Below are positions 1 to 8,540 of a stretch of DNA of 24,295 nt, piece after piece (within the stretch, counting starts at the first letter, position 1; each line of letters opens with the position of its first letter). Under the pieces are notes generated by a model. It did not search any database. It was not told where the DNA came from and worked only from the letters and a program-made list of their open reading frames with translations. Position numbers and translations under genes: made by a program. The DNA comes from an uncultured Actinomycetes bacterium (lineage in GTDB: Bacteria > Actinomycetota > Actinomycetes > Nanopelagicales > Nanopelagicaceae), in NCBI GenBank assembly GCA_903907665.1, contig CAIVOW010000106.1, forward strand, positions 1 to 24,295. The letters are read 5' to 3'.

Positions 1-569
1 ATGCGCTGTGATACTCCATTAACAATATCAATCGTAATAAAACTCGACTGCTTTTGCGAAATCTCTCTGATGAAGCGTGGAATTTCACGTGGAATTCCGG
101 CGCCCATGATGACGTAATCAACATTTGCGATTATCGCGCCTAAGATTCCAGCAGCCGTTCCCATTTGAATTTTCTCAAGGAAATTAATTCCGACTTGGCC
201 TTCGTGACCTTCTTTAGCCAACCAAACCTCAACGAATGCTCCAAGAATAAGTAAATCATTGGAATGACGACTTGCATTGATCAATAATTTTGGAGCGTTT
301 GAGTAAGGAGTGCTAGCACTCTTACCGCCTTCAATAAAATATTTTTCAAGTATGTGGTTTGCAGTTTCTTGATTTGGAAAAGCAGCGAGTGCTCGACGCA
401 CATCTCCGTTTGCATCTCCGCTTTCAAGGCGGCGAATTAGTACCGCATCGATGGCAGTTCCAGATACAACACCCATGCCACCACGAGCTGAAACAGCTCT
501 TGCTAATTTCCAATTTGAGACAGCAACGCCCATTCCGCCTTGGATGATCTGCGGAAGTGGCTTAGTCAT
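1..569 (-). CDS. Nitronate monooxygenase-like flavoprotein (C-terminal part off the window)
   Basis: The frame opens with ATG at 569 and runs through the left edge without a stop, giving 189 codons of the N-terminal part. The protein starts MTKPLPQIIQGGMGVAVSNW and continues with SARGGMGVVSGTAID, the glycine-rich opening of the 2-nitropropane dioxygenase/nitronate monooxygenase family (COG2070), a TIM-barrel FMN enzyme. Around residues 130-165 there is a stretch with GINFLEKIQMGTAAG and VDYVIMGAGIPREIP, which fits the mid-barrel strands of the same family. Members oxidise nitronates or act as enoyl-reductase-like flavoproteins, so the substrate here is unknown. No good Shine-Dalgarno precedes the ATG. 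The gene diverges from the DUF4389 gene. The C-terminal phosphate-binding region lies outside the window. Confidence 0.8.
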   Translation of the reverse strand, partial: MTKPLPQIIQGGMGVAVSNWKLARAVSARGGMGVVSGTAIDAVLIRRLESGDANGDVRRALAAFPNQETANHILEKYFIEGGKSASTPYSNAPKLLINASRHSNDLLILGAFVEVWLAKEGHEGQVGINFLEKIQMGTAAGILGAIIANVDYVIMGAGIPREIPRFIREISQKQSSFITIDIVNGVSQR

Positions 570-603
570 AGGTTGAATTCTTACGCACAAAAGGTCTACC
601 GAC

Positions 604-615
604 GAGTATTTACTC
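604..615. repeat. Short inverted repeat upstream of the nitronate monooxygenase-like gene
   Basis: GAGTA-TT-TACTC is a perfect 5-bp inverted repeat about 35 bp upstream of the minus-strand start at 569. Read on the minus strand it lies inside the 17-bp spacer between a weak -35-like TTAAGT and a weak TAGACC. An operator is possible, but a repeat this short can arise by chance. The rest of the 145-bp divergent region (570-714) shows only short GGTTG/CAACC repeats and the promoter listed next. Confidence 0.25.
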
Positions 616-702
616 ACTTAAAGTGGGGCGAAACACAGCGCTTGAGGTTGCTGGAGGATTTCAACCCACCGAAACGGGAATCAGGTTGAGAGACTTGGCC
701 TC

Positions 703-708
703 TAAACT
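703..708 (+). promoter_or_regulatory. -10 element of a predicted leaderless promoter (DUF4389 gene)
   Basis: TAAACT matches the actinobacterial -10 consensus TANNNT and ends exactly 6 nt before the ATG at 715, so transcription would begin at or next to the A of the start codon. No Shine-Dalgarno is present. No clear -35 is seen, as is common in actinobacterial housekeeping promoters. The same spacing recurs before three other genes in this window. Confidence 0.5.
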
Positions 709-714
709 AAATCT

Positions 715-1299
715 ATGACCAATCAAATAGAGACCCTCATTGAAGTATCTTTTGAAAATCGCAATCGCCAAACTGTCTTTTTCAGATGGATTATTGCTGC
801 GCCAATGGTCGTTTTCGTTGCGCTCTTTGCTCAAATGTCACATTGGGGATTCACTTCAGCTGTCGTCGTCGTTCCCGTAATACTGACACTTCTCTTTCGA
901 GGCGTATATCCAAGTTATGCACTTACATTTAATCACTCAATGATGGAACTCGCTACCCGCGTAGCTGCCTACGCACTTTTACTCACAGATGAATTCCCAT
1001 CGATTGAAAGAAATCCGAAGATTGCTGTGATATTTCCTGATATAGATGGCGGCAAGAAACTAAATCGAGGTCTCCCATTAGTTAAATGGCTTCTTGCGAT
1101 TCCACTTTTTATCGTAGGAGTTATCTATTTAGTGATGTCCCTCGTGGTTACAATTTTTGCATGGATCAGCACTTCTGCTAGTGGGACATATCCTGATTGG
1201 GCAGCACAGATAGTTCTGGGGACCCTTAAATATTGGAATCGCGTCTATGGTTATGCGGTTGCGCTCGTGAGCGACGAATATCCAGCATTCACATTATAA
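715..1299 (+). CDS. DUF4389-family membrane protein
   Basis: This 194-residue protein has hydrophobic segments at about 24-40, 47-62 and 123-150. It carries the family hallmarks: a central GLPLVKWLLAIPLFIVGVIY segment and a repeated pattern in which an aromatic/arginine-rich stretch is followed by an acidic motif (LLTDEFPSI at about 90-98 and ALVSDEYPAF near the C-terminus). DUF4389 proteins are actinobacterial membrane proteins of unknown function, so no reaction is assigned. The start has no Shine-Dalgarno but sits 6 nt after a TANNNT element, consistent with leaderless initiation. The gene stands alone on the plus strand and converges on the hydrolase gene with a 5-nt gap, with no visible terminator hairpin between them. 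Confidence 0.75.
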   Translation: MTNQIETLIEVSFENRNRQTVFFRWIIAAPMVVFVALFAQMSHWGFTSAVVVVPVILTLLFRGVYPSYALTFNHSMMELATRVAAYALLLTDEFPSIERNPKIAVIFPDIDGGKKLNRGLPLVKWLLAIPLFIVGVIYLVMSLVVTIFAWISTSASGTYPDWAAQIVLGTLKYWNRVYGYAVALVSDEYPAFTL

Positions 1300-1304
1300 A
1301 CTTA

Positions 1305-1991
1305 TTAACGTAAGTGGGTTGCCAGGAAATTTATTGTCCGACCCCAGGCTAGCTTTGCAGCGGATTCATTAAACACTTCTGGCCGATCATTATTGAAAAA
1401 TGCATGTTGCGTAGTTGGATAATCGTAAGCTTGAGCGCTACCACCTGCTCCCTGAATTTTATTGAGAGCTTCTTGAATTCCAGGTGCCGATGAGGTGCCA
1501 TCGGATTGCGCACAATGAATCAGCGCAGCTTTTCCGGCAAAATTAGCCCAGTTGGGCGCATGTCGCTCCCATGATGCACCAGGATAGAAAGCAACGGTTG
1601 CAGAAATTTCATCGCAAAGTGTTCCACTCCAAATACTTAGGGAGCCTCCCATGCAAAATCCAACCACTCCTACTGCTGTTGAATTACATTGCTTGAGGCT
1701 AAGCAAAAATGATGCTGCAGCAGCTCTTTCTTCGCCCGCTTGATTCAGATCTAATTCCATCATTCGTTTCTTAGCAATATCTGGTTCAGCTGAGGCCTGT
1801 CCATGGTAAAGATCCGGAGCAATTGCGACAAAACCGGCGTCTGCAAAGCGATCAACGATATCTTTTATATGCCCAACTAAACCCCACCACTCTTGAATAA
1901 CAATTACTGCAGGCCCAGCTCCAGATTCAGGTAGGGCGATATATCCGCTACCACTTTTACCGTTTGCACTAAATTTAATAAGATCGCCCAT
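1305..1991 (-). CDS. Dienelactone hydrolase family protein
   Basis: A 228-residue alpha/beta hydrolase of the dienelactone hydrolase family (COG0412). The nucleophile elbow GFCMGG places the catalytic cysteine at about C113. The acid is probably D164 (in CAQSDG) and the base H196 (in TTQHAF). E34 in QEWWG matches the conserved Glu of this family. Members hydrolyse lactones or related esters in the cytosol; the substrate here cannot be read from sequence. I chose the ATG at 1991 because GGAAGG lies 7 nt upstream. A TTG at 1997 is in frame but sits directly on that Shine-Dalgarno. The gene is last in the SAF/ATPase/kinase operon: the kinase TGA ends at 1994, 2 nt before this ATG. Confidence 0.85.
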   Translation of the reverse strand: MGDLIKFSANGKSGSGYIALPESGAGPAVIVIQEWWGLVGHIKDIVDRFADAGFVAIAPDLYHGQASAEPDIAKKRMMELDLNQAGEERAAAASFLLSLKQCNSTAVGVVGFCMGGSLSIWSGTLCDEISATVAFYPGASWERHAPNWANFAGKAALIHCAQSDGTSSAPGIQEALNKIQGAGGSAQAYDYPTTQHAFFNNDRPEVFNESAAKLAWGRTINFLATHLR

Positions 1992-1993
1992 AA

Positions 1994-3469
1994 TCAATCC
2001 TTCCGAGCTGGAAATGTAAGAATGGCTTGAGTTTCATTACCAATTCTTGAGAGCTTAATACTACCTTTTAGTTCGTTTTCGGTAAGTGTTCTTACAATTT
2101 GTAATCCTAAGTTCGAGGATTCTTCATATGAGAAACCTTCTGGAAGACCAACACCGTTATCTATCACTTTCACCGTAACAAAGTCACCGTCACGTGAGAC
2201 ATCTACCTGTAGCAAATCTCCTTCGGTGGCCAGGCCATGCTCAAGTGAGTTATGAATAAGCTCTGTAATGACTAGCGCAAGTGGCGTAGCTTGCTGCGCA
2301 CCGTAGACACCAAAATCGCCACTCTTTTTATTTTGGACAGGACGCACACTTAATTCAATAGCGTTACGAATAATTCGATCGTAGACCTCATCGAAAAGTA
2401 CAGTCTCAGCCGAGCTAGTTGAAAGCGTTTCATGCACTATGGCGATTGAGGCAACTCTTCGAACCGCTTCTGCCAGTGCTTGCGATGCTTCGGGATCTTG
2501 AACTCGACGAGATTGCAAACGCAACAAAGCTGAAACTGTCTGTAAGTTATTTTTAACTCGATGATGGATTTCTCGAATTGTGGCATCTTTTGAGAGCAGC
2601 GCGCGATCGCGTCGACGCAGTTCGGTCACATCGTGAACCAAAACAATTGCACCTATACGGTCTAAACCTTCAATGAGAGGCATGACTAGAAAATCAAGTA
2701 TTCCCCGGCCATTATCGAGATCGGCACGTCGTAGGGCTTTTCCGCTCAAAATCGTGGACCACGTTTCATCCGTAGCTTCTCCATCATTGAGTGCAATTGA
2801 TTCAATAAGCGTTCCAAAAATATGACCTTCTAGCTCTCCATCCCATCCTGCGCGGCTAAGCGCTGATCGTGCGTTTGGGCTGGCATATAGAACTGAACCA
2901 TTGGCATCAAGGCGAATTAATCCATCTCCTACTCGTGGAGCAGATTCAGCTCGATAGATTCTATTTTGAATTGGGAATGTACCTTCAGAAATCATGCGAT
3001 AAATTTTGTGAGCTATTTCTCGATAATTTATCTCAAGTCGCGATGCAGAACGCATTTGCACAGCATCTCGATGTCGCGCAATGACTGCAATAATGTGACC
3101 GTTAAACATCACAGGGACTGTTTCTTCCTTGATTAGCAAGTCACCGACTTGCTCTGGTTCGGTATCTCGAACAATCTCACCTTGGGAGAGCGCCTGATCC
3201 AAACGGGGATTATCGCCCCAATTTAATTCTTCACCAATCACTTCGTGGGCAAAAACCGTAGCCGCGGTAGTTGGGCGAATGTGAGCAGTTGCGATATATC
3301 CTTCAGGCCAACTCTGATAATCGGCACGTTTTGGTACCCAAAGAATTAGATCTGCAAATGAGAGGTCAGAAAGTAATTGCCACTCAGCTATTAGGTCAGA
3401 GAGACGTTCTTTATCTTCAGAAGTCAGCGCTGTATGAGCAAATACATTCTCTATACGGGGATTGCTCAA
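1994..3469 (-). CDS. pdtaS: PdtaS-type sensor histidine kinase (HisKA_2 family)
   Basis: A soluble two-component kinase. From the TTG start it is 491 residues, close to the roughly 500 of M. tuberculosis PdtaS. An N-terminal GAF-like domain (about residues 10-165) opens with a segment like EWQLLSDLSFADLILWV, typical of PdtaS. A PAS domain follows (about 185-285), then a HisKA_2 dimerisation domain with IREIHHRVKNNLQ (phosphorylated His about 302/303), then a HATPase domain with TELIHNSLEHG and DNGVGLPEGF. In mycobacteria PdtaS phosphorylates PdtaR, an ANTAR-type RNA-binding antiterminator; no pdtaR is in this window. I preferred TTG 3469 over GTG 3523 because AGAAAGGAAGG lies 8 nt upstream and the longer start would overlap the ATPase gene by 32 nt. 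The gene is coupled to the ATPase upstream and the hydrolase downstream. Confidence 0.85.
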   Translation of the reverse strand: MSNPRIENVFAHTALTSEDKERLSDLIAEWQLLSDLSFADLILWVPKRADYQSWPEGYIATAHIRPTTAATVFAHEVIGEELNWGDNPRLDQALSQGEIVRDTEPEQVGDLLIKEETVPVMFNGHIIAVIARHRDAVQMRSASRLEINYREIAHKIYRMISEGTFPIQNRIYRAESAPRVGDGLIRLDANGSVLYASPNARSALSRAGWDGELEGHIFGTLIESIALNDGEATDETWSTILSGKALRRADLDNGRGILDFLVMPLIEGLDRIGAIVLVHDVTELRRRDRALLSKDATIREIHHRVKNNLQTVSALLRLQSRRVQDPEASQALAEAVRRVASIAIVHETLSTSSAETVLFDEVYDRIIRNAIELSVRPVQNKKSGDFGVYGAQQATPLALVITELIHNSLEHGLATEGDLLQVDVSRDGDFVTVKVIDNGVGLPEGFSYEESSNLGLQIVRTLTENELKGSIKLSRIGNETQAILTFPARKD

Positions 3470-3488
3470 AGCGGCCGCCTTCCTTTCT
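3467..3488 (-). promoter_or_regulatory. Strong Shine-Dalgarno fixing a TTG start for the PdtaS-like kinase
   Basis: On the minus strand the purine-rich AGAAAGGAAGG (3488-3478) is followed by 8 nt and then TTG at 3469-3467. This supports TTG as the kinase start and places it 22 nt after the stop of the upstream ATPase gene (3492). Confidence 0.55.
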
Positions 3489-3491
3489 AAA

Positions 3492-4505
3492 TTACTGAAG
3501 AAGTGAGGTAGCGATACTACCAATCTCCTTCTGCCCTTTTTCTCTCGATGCCCATAATGAGTCTAAGAAGTGGGTACTGCTTGGTTTTATATGCGCCTCA
3601 TTAAGAAAAAAGTGACGCTCGCGTCCAACGATCTGAGTAAAGGCAGCTTGCGCTTTGCGTAATTGCTTGGATTGTCCAACGCATATACAGATATAGGTAA
3701 TAGGAATTTGCTTGGTGAGGACCGGTAGCTCTTTGAGAAAAATATCGAGTTGGGTCAGACTTTGTTTTGTGGTTTGTGAGATGTAAACAAGCTGGGTAGC
3801 TGAATCGAGTATTGAGTTATAAAGAAGGGCCGTCCACCGTCTATCATTTACAACTTCATTGAGCGGAGGTAAAACTCCTACATCAATAATTGAAATTTCT
3901 TTCGCATCACCTTCCGGTAAGTTCACCGGCTTCTCGCTTGATGATAGGGAGGATATCGAATAACTATTTGTTGTTATATATGACTCTAAGGGCGGACTTC
4001 GAAAATCTGCATCAATCACCGTGACTTTACGTTGTGAGCTCATGACCTGTGCCAGGCTTGTAGCGAACATAGTCTTGCCTGGGGCCCCAGCGCTTCCGGT
4101 TATAACAATTACTTTCTTTGGTGCAGAAAGAATTATTGGTGATGAAACATTTTTAGATATTGCCGCATCGCCTTGATGCACCATTGGAAGTCGAAGTTGG
4201 CTCCTAATCTTTTGCATAATTTCATGAGCAGTGCTGGGCACGCCGTCTAATGACACAAATGTTACGAAGGTGCTACTCAGTTTTAAGATCAAGTCAGAGG
4301 TAAAGGCGGGAAGCTCTGTTGTATAAACGATAATTGTTCGCAATTGCGTTGAGCGTGCAGTCATAAATTCCTCAAGAGCTGCTCCATCGAAAGCTCTAAA
4401 GATGATGCTCCACCCTTGGGTAAATAGAAGCTGGGCAACATAGTCTTCTAAATCAGCTTCTCCAATTGCTGTTATTACTTCTATCTGTGGAATTTCAGAG
4501 CGCAT
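3492..4505 (-). CDS. CpaE/MinD-like P-loop ATPase
   Basis: A 337-residue protein. Residues about 5-110 form a divergent receiver-like or regulatory N-terminal region, and about 130-330 a SIMIBI/ParA-MinD type ATPase. The P-loop is GSAGAPGKT (about 137-145). The leading lysine of the classical KGGxGKT deviant Walker A is replaced by Ala, as I recall for an actinobacterial group with GPAGAPGRT-like loops. A second ATPase motif, VTVIDADFRSPPLE, lies at about 161-174. CpaE-like proteins help localise or assemble Flp/Tad pili, but no TadA ATPase, TadB/C or pilin gene is nearby, so the role is unclear. Its ATG lies within the end of the SAF gene (11-nt overlap), implying translational coupling. The kinase gene follows immediately. 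Confidence 0.7.
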   Translation of the reverse strand: MRSEIPQIEVITAIGEADLEDYVAQLLFTQGWSIIFRAFDGAALEEFMTARSTQLRTIIVYTTELPAFTSDLILKLSSTFVTFVSLDGVPSTAHEIMQKIRSQLRLPMVHQGDAAISKNVSSPIILSAPKKVIVITGSAGAPGKTMFATSLAQVMSSQRKVTVIDADFRSPPLESYITTNSYSISSLSSSEKPVNLPEGDAKEISIIDVGVLPPLNEVVNDRRWTALLYNSILDSATQLVYISQTTKQSLTQLDIFLKELPVLTKQIPITYICICVGQSKQLRKAQAAFTQIVGRERHFFLNEAHIKPSSTHFLDSLWASREKGQKEIGSIATSLLQ

Positions 4506-5091
4506 TTCTTACCACCACAATTCTGCCCGCTTGGATGGCATCGGTCAGTTGAATGAGATCTTTAGGGTCAACTTTGAATACAACCCCAACGACGCCTCCC
4601 ATGCTCTGGGATTGTGCATCCACCGAAGCGACTTGAACTTTAGAAACGATGAGAGAAGTTGTTGCTTTAGGATCTTTAACCGGGATGGAGTAAAGATCTA
4701 CTAGATCGGCGCTGTGAAGATCGCTGGGAAAATCATTCTTCATTAAGCCAATTGGAATTTCTTTTAGCGTGAGGCCCTGCCAAGACTTTGTAATTGAAGT
4801 AACAGGAATTAACTCCCCTTGGTCAATAGTTCTCTTTGAATAATTTCCTATCAGTTTTGCTTTACTTGAGAAATATTTGGGAGATTGGTTTCCAAGTGAA
4901 ACTCGAACCTCTAATAAGTCTCCCGCCTTCAACAGCGAACCAGAGTGAATTTGGCTTTTAGCTGCCCACATGGGAGTTTTATTATTAGCTTGTGATGCTA
5001 GGGCAAATGCGGATAAGAGGGAGATCAGAAGAATCATCCCAGCCAAAATTCTTCGGCCATTTCGCTGCAATACGGTATGTAAATCAATCAT
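4495..5091 (-). CDS. SAF-domain membrane-anchored protein (CpaB/RcpC-like)
   Basis: A 198-residue protein with a short basic N-terminus (NGRR), a single membrane segment at about residues 14-33 and an extracytoplasmic SAF domain at about 43-105. The pattern is SGSLLKAGDLLEVRV followed by the substrate-loop-like region IDQGELIPVTSIT. CpaB/RcpC proteins of this type belong to Flp pilus assembly systems and are related to flagellar FlgA and antifreeze SAF folds. Here it is the first gene of a four-gene operon and overlaps the CpaE-like ATPase. No Shine-Dalgarno is evident. A TAGGTT (5103-5108) 11 nt upstream of the ATG could be a -10 giving a very short leader, but this is weak. Confidence 0.7.
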   Translation of the reverse strand: MIDLHTVLQRNGRRILAGMILLISLLSAFALASQANNKTPMWAAKSQIHSGSLLKAGDLLEVRVSLGNQSPKYFSSKAKLIGNYSKRTIDQGELIPVTSITKSWQGLTLKEIPIGLMKNDFPSDLHSADLVDLYSIPVKDPKATTSLIVSKVQVASVDAQSQSMGGVVGVVFKVDPKDLIQLTDAIQAGRIVVVRNAL

Positions 5092-5170
5092 AAGAGATGA
5101 ATAACCTAAAAAAGCTGACGACTATTTTTCTTTTCCACAATCTCATTAATATGTTTACGATTCGTGAAAA

Positions 5171-5188
5171 CTCATCCTTTTAGATGAG
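5171..5188. repeat. Small inverted repeat in the divergent region before the DUF6459-like gene
   Basis: CTCATC-6 nt-GATGAG forms a perfect 6-bp inverted repeat about 33 bp upstream of the ATG at 5222, in the 130-bp gap between the divergent SAF and DUF6459-like genes. It could be an operator or a chance repeat. Apart from TANNNT-like AT-rich stretches I see nothing else convincing in this gap. Confidence 0.25.
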
Positions 5189-5221
5189 GCATAGCATTCC
5201 CCGTTAAAAGATGCTCCTCCT

Positions 5222-5770
5222 ATGAGCGAAAATAAACCAGTAACAAAAGTAATATTTAGACCAGTTTCATTCCATGATGGAAGTGAAGTACAGTCCCGCT
5301 TCCACAACGGGTGGCATGAGCCACTATTGGATCTCTATTCCCGGGCCGTCACTTTTCCACCTCACGTACCTCAAATTCCAAAGCTCTATCTAGTTCCGAC
5401 GCCTGATTTTCCAGAAGGCGAGGAGGCAGATACTGATAGTGCCAAAAAACCATCACCTTTAAGTGATTTGCCCAATCTCGATGATTGGGTAGGGAAATAT
5501 GTAATAAGTGTCATTGAGATTTTTGGGGGCAAAAGACCTGTACAACAACTTGCTCGCTGGAGCCATCGTCTCACCTACAAAATTCTGACCGAAGGAGTCG
5601 GAAGTTGGAAATCACTTCCAAAAATTCGAAAAATGTATATCTCAGAACCATTAGTTGGTATCGCTGAAGTTAGCGTAACTTTACGTTTTGATCAGAGAGT
5701 TCGCTCATTAATCCTACGATTTGAAGGTGTCGATAAGCGATGGATGTGCACTGAGTTAGCGCTGCTTTAA
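5222..5770 (+). CDS. DUF6459-like (Rv3235-type) actinobacterial protein
   Basis: A 182-residue soluble protein. The N-terminal 80 residues are proline-rich and probably disordered. A conserved-looking C-terminal part (about 88-182) carries VISVIEIFGGKRPVQQLARW, the GxRPxxQL signature I associate with DUF6459/Rv3235-type proteins found near secA in actinobacteria. It ends in a beta-rich segment (RSLILRFEGVDKRWMCTELALL region). Function is unknown. Location next to secA agrees with the family's usual position and suggests, without proving, a link to secretion or the cell envelope. The gene converges on secA with a 14-nt gap, and its last codons form one arm of a shared inverted repeat. I see no Shine-Dalgarno. 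Confidence 0.65.
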   Translation: MSENKPVTKVIFRPVSFHDGSEVQSRFHNGWHEPLLDLYSRAVTFPPHVPQIPKLYLVPTPDFPEGEEADTDSAKKPSPLSDLPNLDDWVGKYVISVIEIFGGKRPVQQLARWSHRLTYKILTEGVGSWKSLPKIRKMYISEPLVGIAEVSVTLRFDQRVRSLILRFEGVDKRWMCTELALL

Positions 5771-5795
5771 TTAATTAAAATATATTAAGCAGCGC
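5759..5795. terminator. Bidirectional hairpin at the convergent ends of the DUF6459-like gene and secA
   Basis: GCGCTGCTT (5759-5767) and AAGCAGCGC (5787-5795) form a perfect 9-bp stem, extendable with A/T pairs across a very AT-rich loop. The left arm is the Ala-Leu-Leu end of the DUF6459-like gene and the right arm is the Gly-Ala-Ala end of secA, so both stop codons fall in the loop. Neither side has a U-tract after the stem. If it terminates, it would be of the non-canonical (U-less) kind described for actinobacteria. Confidence 0.5.
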
Positions 5796-8451
5796 CGTGA
5801 CAGCGCTTGTACTTGCGGCCTGAACCGCATGGGCACGGAGCATTACGCGAAGTTCCACCAGATTCTGTGGCACTTCCATCGACATCGGCAGCTGTATAAC
5901 GAAGTTGCTGCTCTTGCTTAGGCGGTGTTGCAAGCCCCTTAGCTTCTACTTCATCATTTTCGATATTCACTTCAACATGGAATAGGAAGCCGATCATCTC
6001 CTCGGCAATCGAATCCATCATCGCAGCAAACAGGTCATAGCCTTCACGCTGATATTCGACGAGTGGATCGCGCTGTGCCATTGCTCTTAGGCCAATTCCT
6101 TCTTGCAGATAATCCATTTCGTAAAGATGTTCACGCCATTTGCGATCAAGGACCTGAAGTAGCACCTTGCGCTCTAATTCACGCATGACTACTGAGCCAA
6201 GACTTTCTTCTCGTGCGACATAGGCGCCTTGAGCATCAGTGATTACTCGGTTAAGGATGAAATCATGATCCAGTCCAGCTTTTCCATTTACTTCCGCTAC
6301 GAGTTCCTCGAAGGAAAATGAGATTGGATAGAGCGAGTTCAGCGCAGTATGTAAGGTATTTAAATCCCATTCCTCGGCATAGCCTTCACTTGTTGCTCCC
6401 GAAACATATGCTGAAATTGTTTCGACCATAAATTCTTGAACTTGATCTTTAATGTCGCGACCTTCAAGAACTTCACGTCGTTCGCTGTAAACAACTTCTC
6501 GTTGACGATTCATTACATCGTCATATTTCAAGACATTTTTACGCATTTCAAAGTTGAGTGATTCGACCTGAGTTTGCGCAGATCGGATTGCGTTCGAAAC
6601 CATCTTAGACTCAATCGGAGTGTCTTCAGGAAGCCCAGCCGCGCCTAAGAAGCGCTCAACGAGTCCAGAATTAAATCGACGCATTAAGTCATCTTGAAGT
6701 GAGAGATAAAAGCGAGATTCTCCGGGATCGCCTTGACGGCCTGACCGACCACGCAACTGATTATCAATTCGTCGTGATTCGTGTCGTTCAGTTCCTAGAA
6801 CATACAAACCGCCAAGGGAGACAACTTCTTCGTGTTGCTTCTTAACAGCTTCTTTCTGCTTTGCCAGTTCTGGAGCCCATGCTGCTTCATATTCTTCTGC
6901 ATTATCAACTGGATTAAGGCCACGCTTTTGAATTTCAAAATCGGCCATAAATTCTGGGTTTCCGCCGAGCATGATGTCGGTACCGCGGCCAGCCATATTT
7001 GTAGAAACGGTTACAGCTCCGAGAGTACCTGCGCGAGCGATGATTGATGCTTCACGCTCGTGATGCTTTGCATTCAAAACTTCATGTGGAATCCCACGAC
7101 GTTTTAATAATCCTGAAAGTTCCTCAGACTTCTCGACTGAGACCGTACCGATAAGGACCGGTTGCCCCTTTTTGTGGCGCTCTGAAATGTCATTTGCAAC
7201 TGCTTCAAATTTACTTAGTTCAGTCTTATAAATTAAGTCAGGCTGATCCAAGCGTTGTGATTCCTTATTCGTAGGAATTGGGATCACGCCAAGACCGTAA
7301 ATTTGCATAAATTCTGCAGCCTCAGTCATCGCTGTACCAGTCATTCCGCCAAGCTTCTTATAAAGACGGAAATAGTTCTGCAAAGTAATCGTAGCTAAGG
7401 TTTGGTTTTCATCTTTAATTTCAATGCGTTCTTTTGCTTCTAAAGCTTGATGCAAGCCTTCAGAGTAGCGACGACCCGCAAGGACGCGGCCAGTGTGCTC
7501 ATCGACAATGAGAAGCTCCCCGCTCATTACGACATAATCCTTATCTTTCTTAAACAATTCTTTAGCTCGTACAGAATTATTAAGGAATCCAATCATTGGC
7601 GTATTGACCGATTCATAAAGATTTTCAATTCCAAGGAGTTGCTCTACTTTCGTAACACCTTCTTCATGAATACCAATAGTGCGCTTTTTTTCATCGATTT
7701 CATAATGGACATCACGACTTAATTTTTCAGCGATAATCGCAAATTCCTGATACCACTTTGTTGCTTTGTCCGCGGGCCCACTAATAATCAGTGGAGTACG
7801 TGCTTCATCAATCAAAATTGAGTCAACTTCATCGACAATTGCATAGTTATGTTCGCGCTGGACACAATCTTCTAAACTCCATGCCATATTGTCACGAAGG
7901 TAGTCGAATCCAAATTCATTATTTGTTCCATAAGTAATATCTGCTGCATATTGTTCGCGGCGCTCTAGCGGCGACATATTTGAGAGAATCACACCAACTT
8001 TAAGTCCAAGGAAGCGGTGAATACGCCCCATCCATTCGCTATCGCGTTCAGCCAAATAATCGTTTGTTGTAATGATGTGTACACCTTTGCCAGTAAGGGC
8101 ATTAAGGTAGGCAGGAAGAGTTGATACGAGGGTCTTTCCTTCACCAGTACGCATCTCTGCAATATTGCCCTTATGAAGCGCGGCTCCACCCATTAATTGA
8201 ACGTCGTAATGGCGTTGCCCAAGTGTGCGCTGGGCAGCCTCCCGAACAGTTGCGAAAGCCTCAGCAAGAATGTCGTCAAGCTCTTCGCCATTGGCAAGGC
8301 GAGCCCGGAAGAGTTCGGTCTGTCCGCGAAGTGCCTCATCACTAAGGGCTGAGATCTTTGCCTCGTGAGAGTTAACTTCTGCTGCTATCTTCTCAAGGGC
8401 CTTTACGGCACGACCTTCGCCTGCGCGAAGAATCTTGTCTAGAACTGACAC
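5785..8451 (-). CDS. secA: Preprotein translocase ATPase SecA
   Basis: The cytosolic/membrane-associated motor that drives preproteins through SecYEG. It is 888 residues, a normal SecA1 length. Visible landmarks: Walker A MRTGEGKT (about 100-107), Walker B/DEAD region [17 protein letters not shown] (about 206-222), GMTGTA, motif [13 protein letters not shown], the helicase motif [19 protein letters not shown], and the C-terminal SEC-C zinc site with C873, C875, C884 and H885 just before the end. The start is GTG at 8451, giving [14 protein letters not shown], with AGAGG a few bases upstream. The 89-bp gap to comF contains a possible TTGGTC-17-TAAAAC promoter, which is weak. The hibernation-promoting-factor gene often found next to secA1 in actinobacteria is absent. 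Confidence 0.98.
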   Translation of the reverse strand: MSVLDKILRAGEGRAVKALEKIAAEVNSHEAKISALSDEALRGQTELFRARLANGEELDDILAEAFATVREAAQRTLGQRHYDVQLMGGAALHKGNIAEMRTGEGKTLVSTLPAYLNALTGKGVHIITTNDYLAERDSEWMGRIHRFLGLKVGVILSNMSPLERREQYAADITYGTNNEFGFDYLRDNMAWSLEDCVQREHNYAIVDEVDSILIDEARTPLIISGPADKATKWYQEFAIIAEKLSRDVHYEIDEKKRTIGIHEEGVTKVEQLLGIENLYESVNTPMIGFLNNSVRAKELFKKDKDYVVMSGELLIVDEHTGRVLAGRRYSEGLHQALEAKERIEIKDENQTLATITLQNYFRLYKKLGGMTGTAMTEAAEFMQIYGLGVIPIPTNKESQRLDQPDLIYKTELSKFEAVANDISERHKKGQPVLIGTVSVEKSEELSGLLKRRGIPHEVLNAKHHEREASIIARAGTLGAVTVSTNMAGRGTDIMLGGNPEFMADFEIQKRGLNPVDNAEEYEAAWAPELAKQKEAVKKQHEEVVSLGGLYVLGTERHESRRIDNQLRGRSGRQGDPGESRFYLSLQDDLMRRFNSGLVERFLGAAGLPEDTPIESKMVSNAIRSAQTQVESLNFEMRKNVLKYDDVMNRQREVVYSERREVLEGRDIKDQVQEFMVETISAYVSGATSEGYAEEWDLNTLHTALNSLYPISFSFEELVAEVNGKAGLDHDFILNRVITDAQGAYVAREESLGSVVMRELERKVLLQVLDRKWREHLYEMDYLQEGIGLRAMAQRDPLVEYQREGYDLFAAMMDSIAEEMIGFLFHVEVNIENDEVEAKGLATPPKQEQQLRYTAADVDGSATESGGTSRNAPCPCGSGRKYKRCHGAA

Positions 8452-8540
8452 GGGTCCTCTTTCTAAAGTTTCCTTACACTTCTCTGGAGCGGCCGCTAAT
8501 TTACTAGTGTTTTACCAGCGTTGTATTAGTGGACCAAAAG

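Noticed and set aside
8489..8508. NotI-like GCGGCCGC followed by SpeI-like ACTAGT upstream of secA, with another GCGGCCGC at 3471-3478, resembling vector or cloning joints.
   Set aside because: The order and spacing do not match a standard cloning suffix, the flanking genes are in natural synteny, and the second site is at the start region of an intact kinase gene. Chance is more likely.
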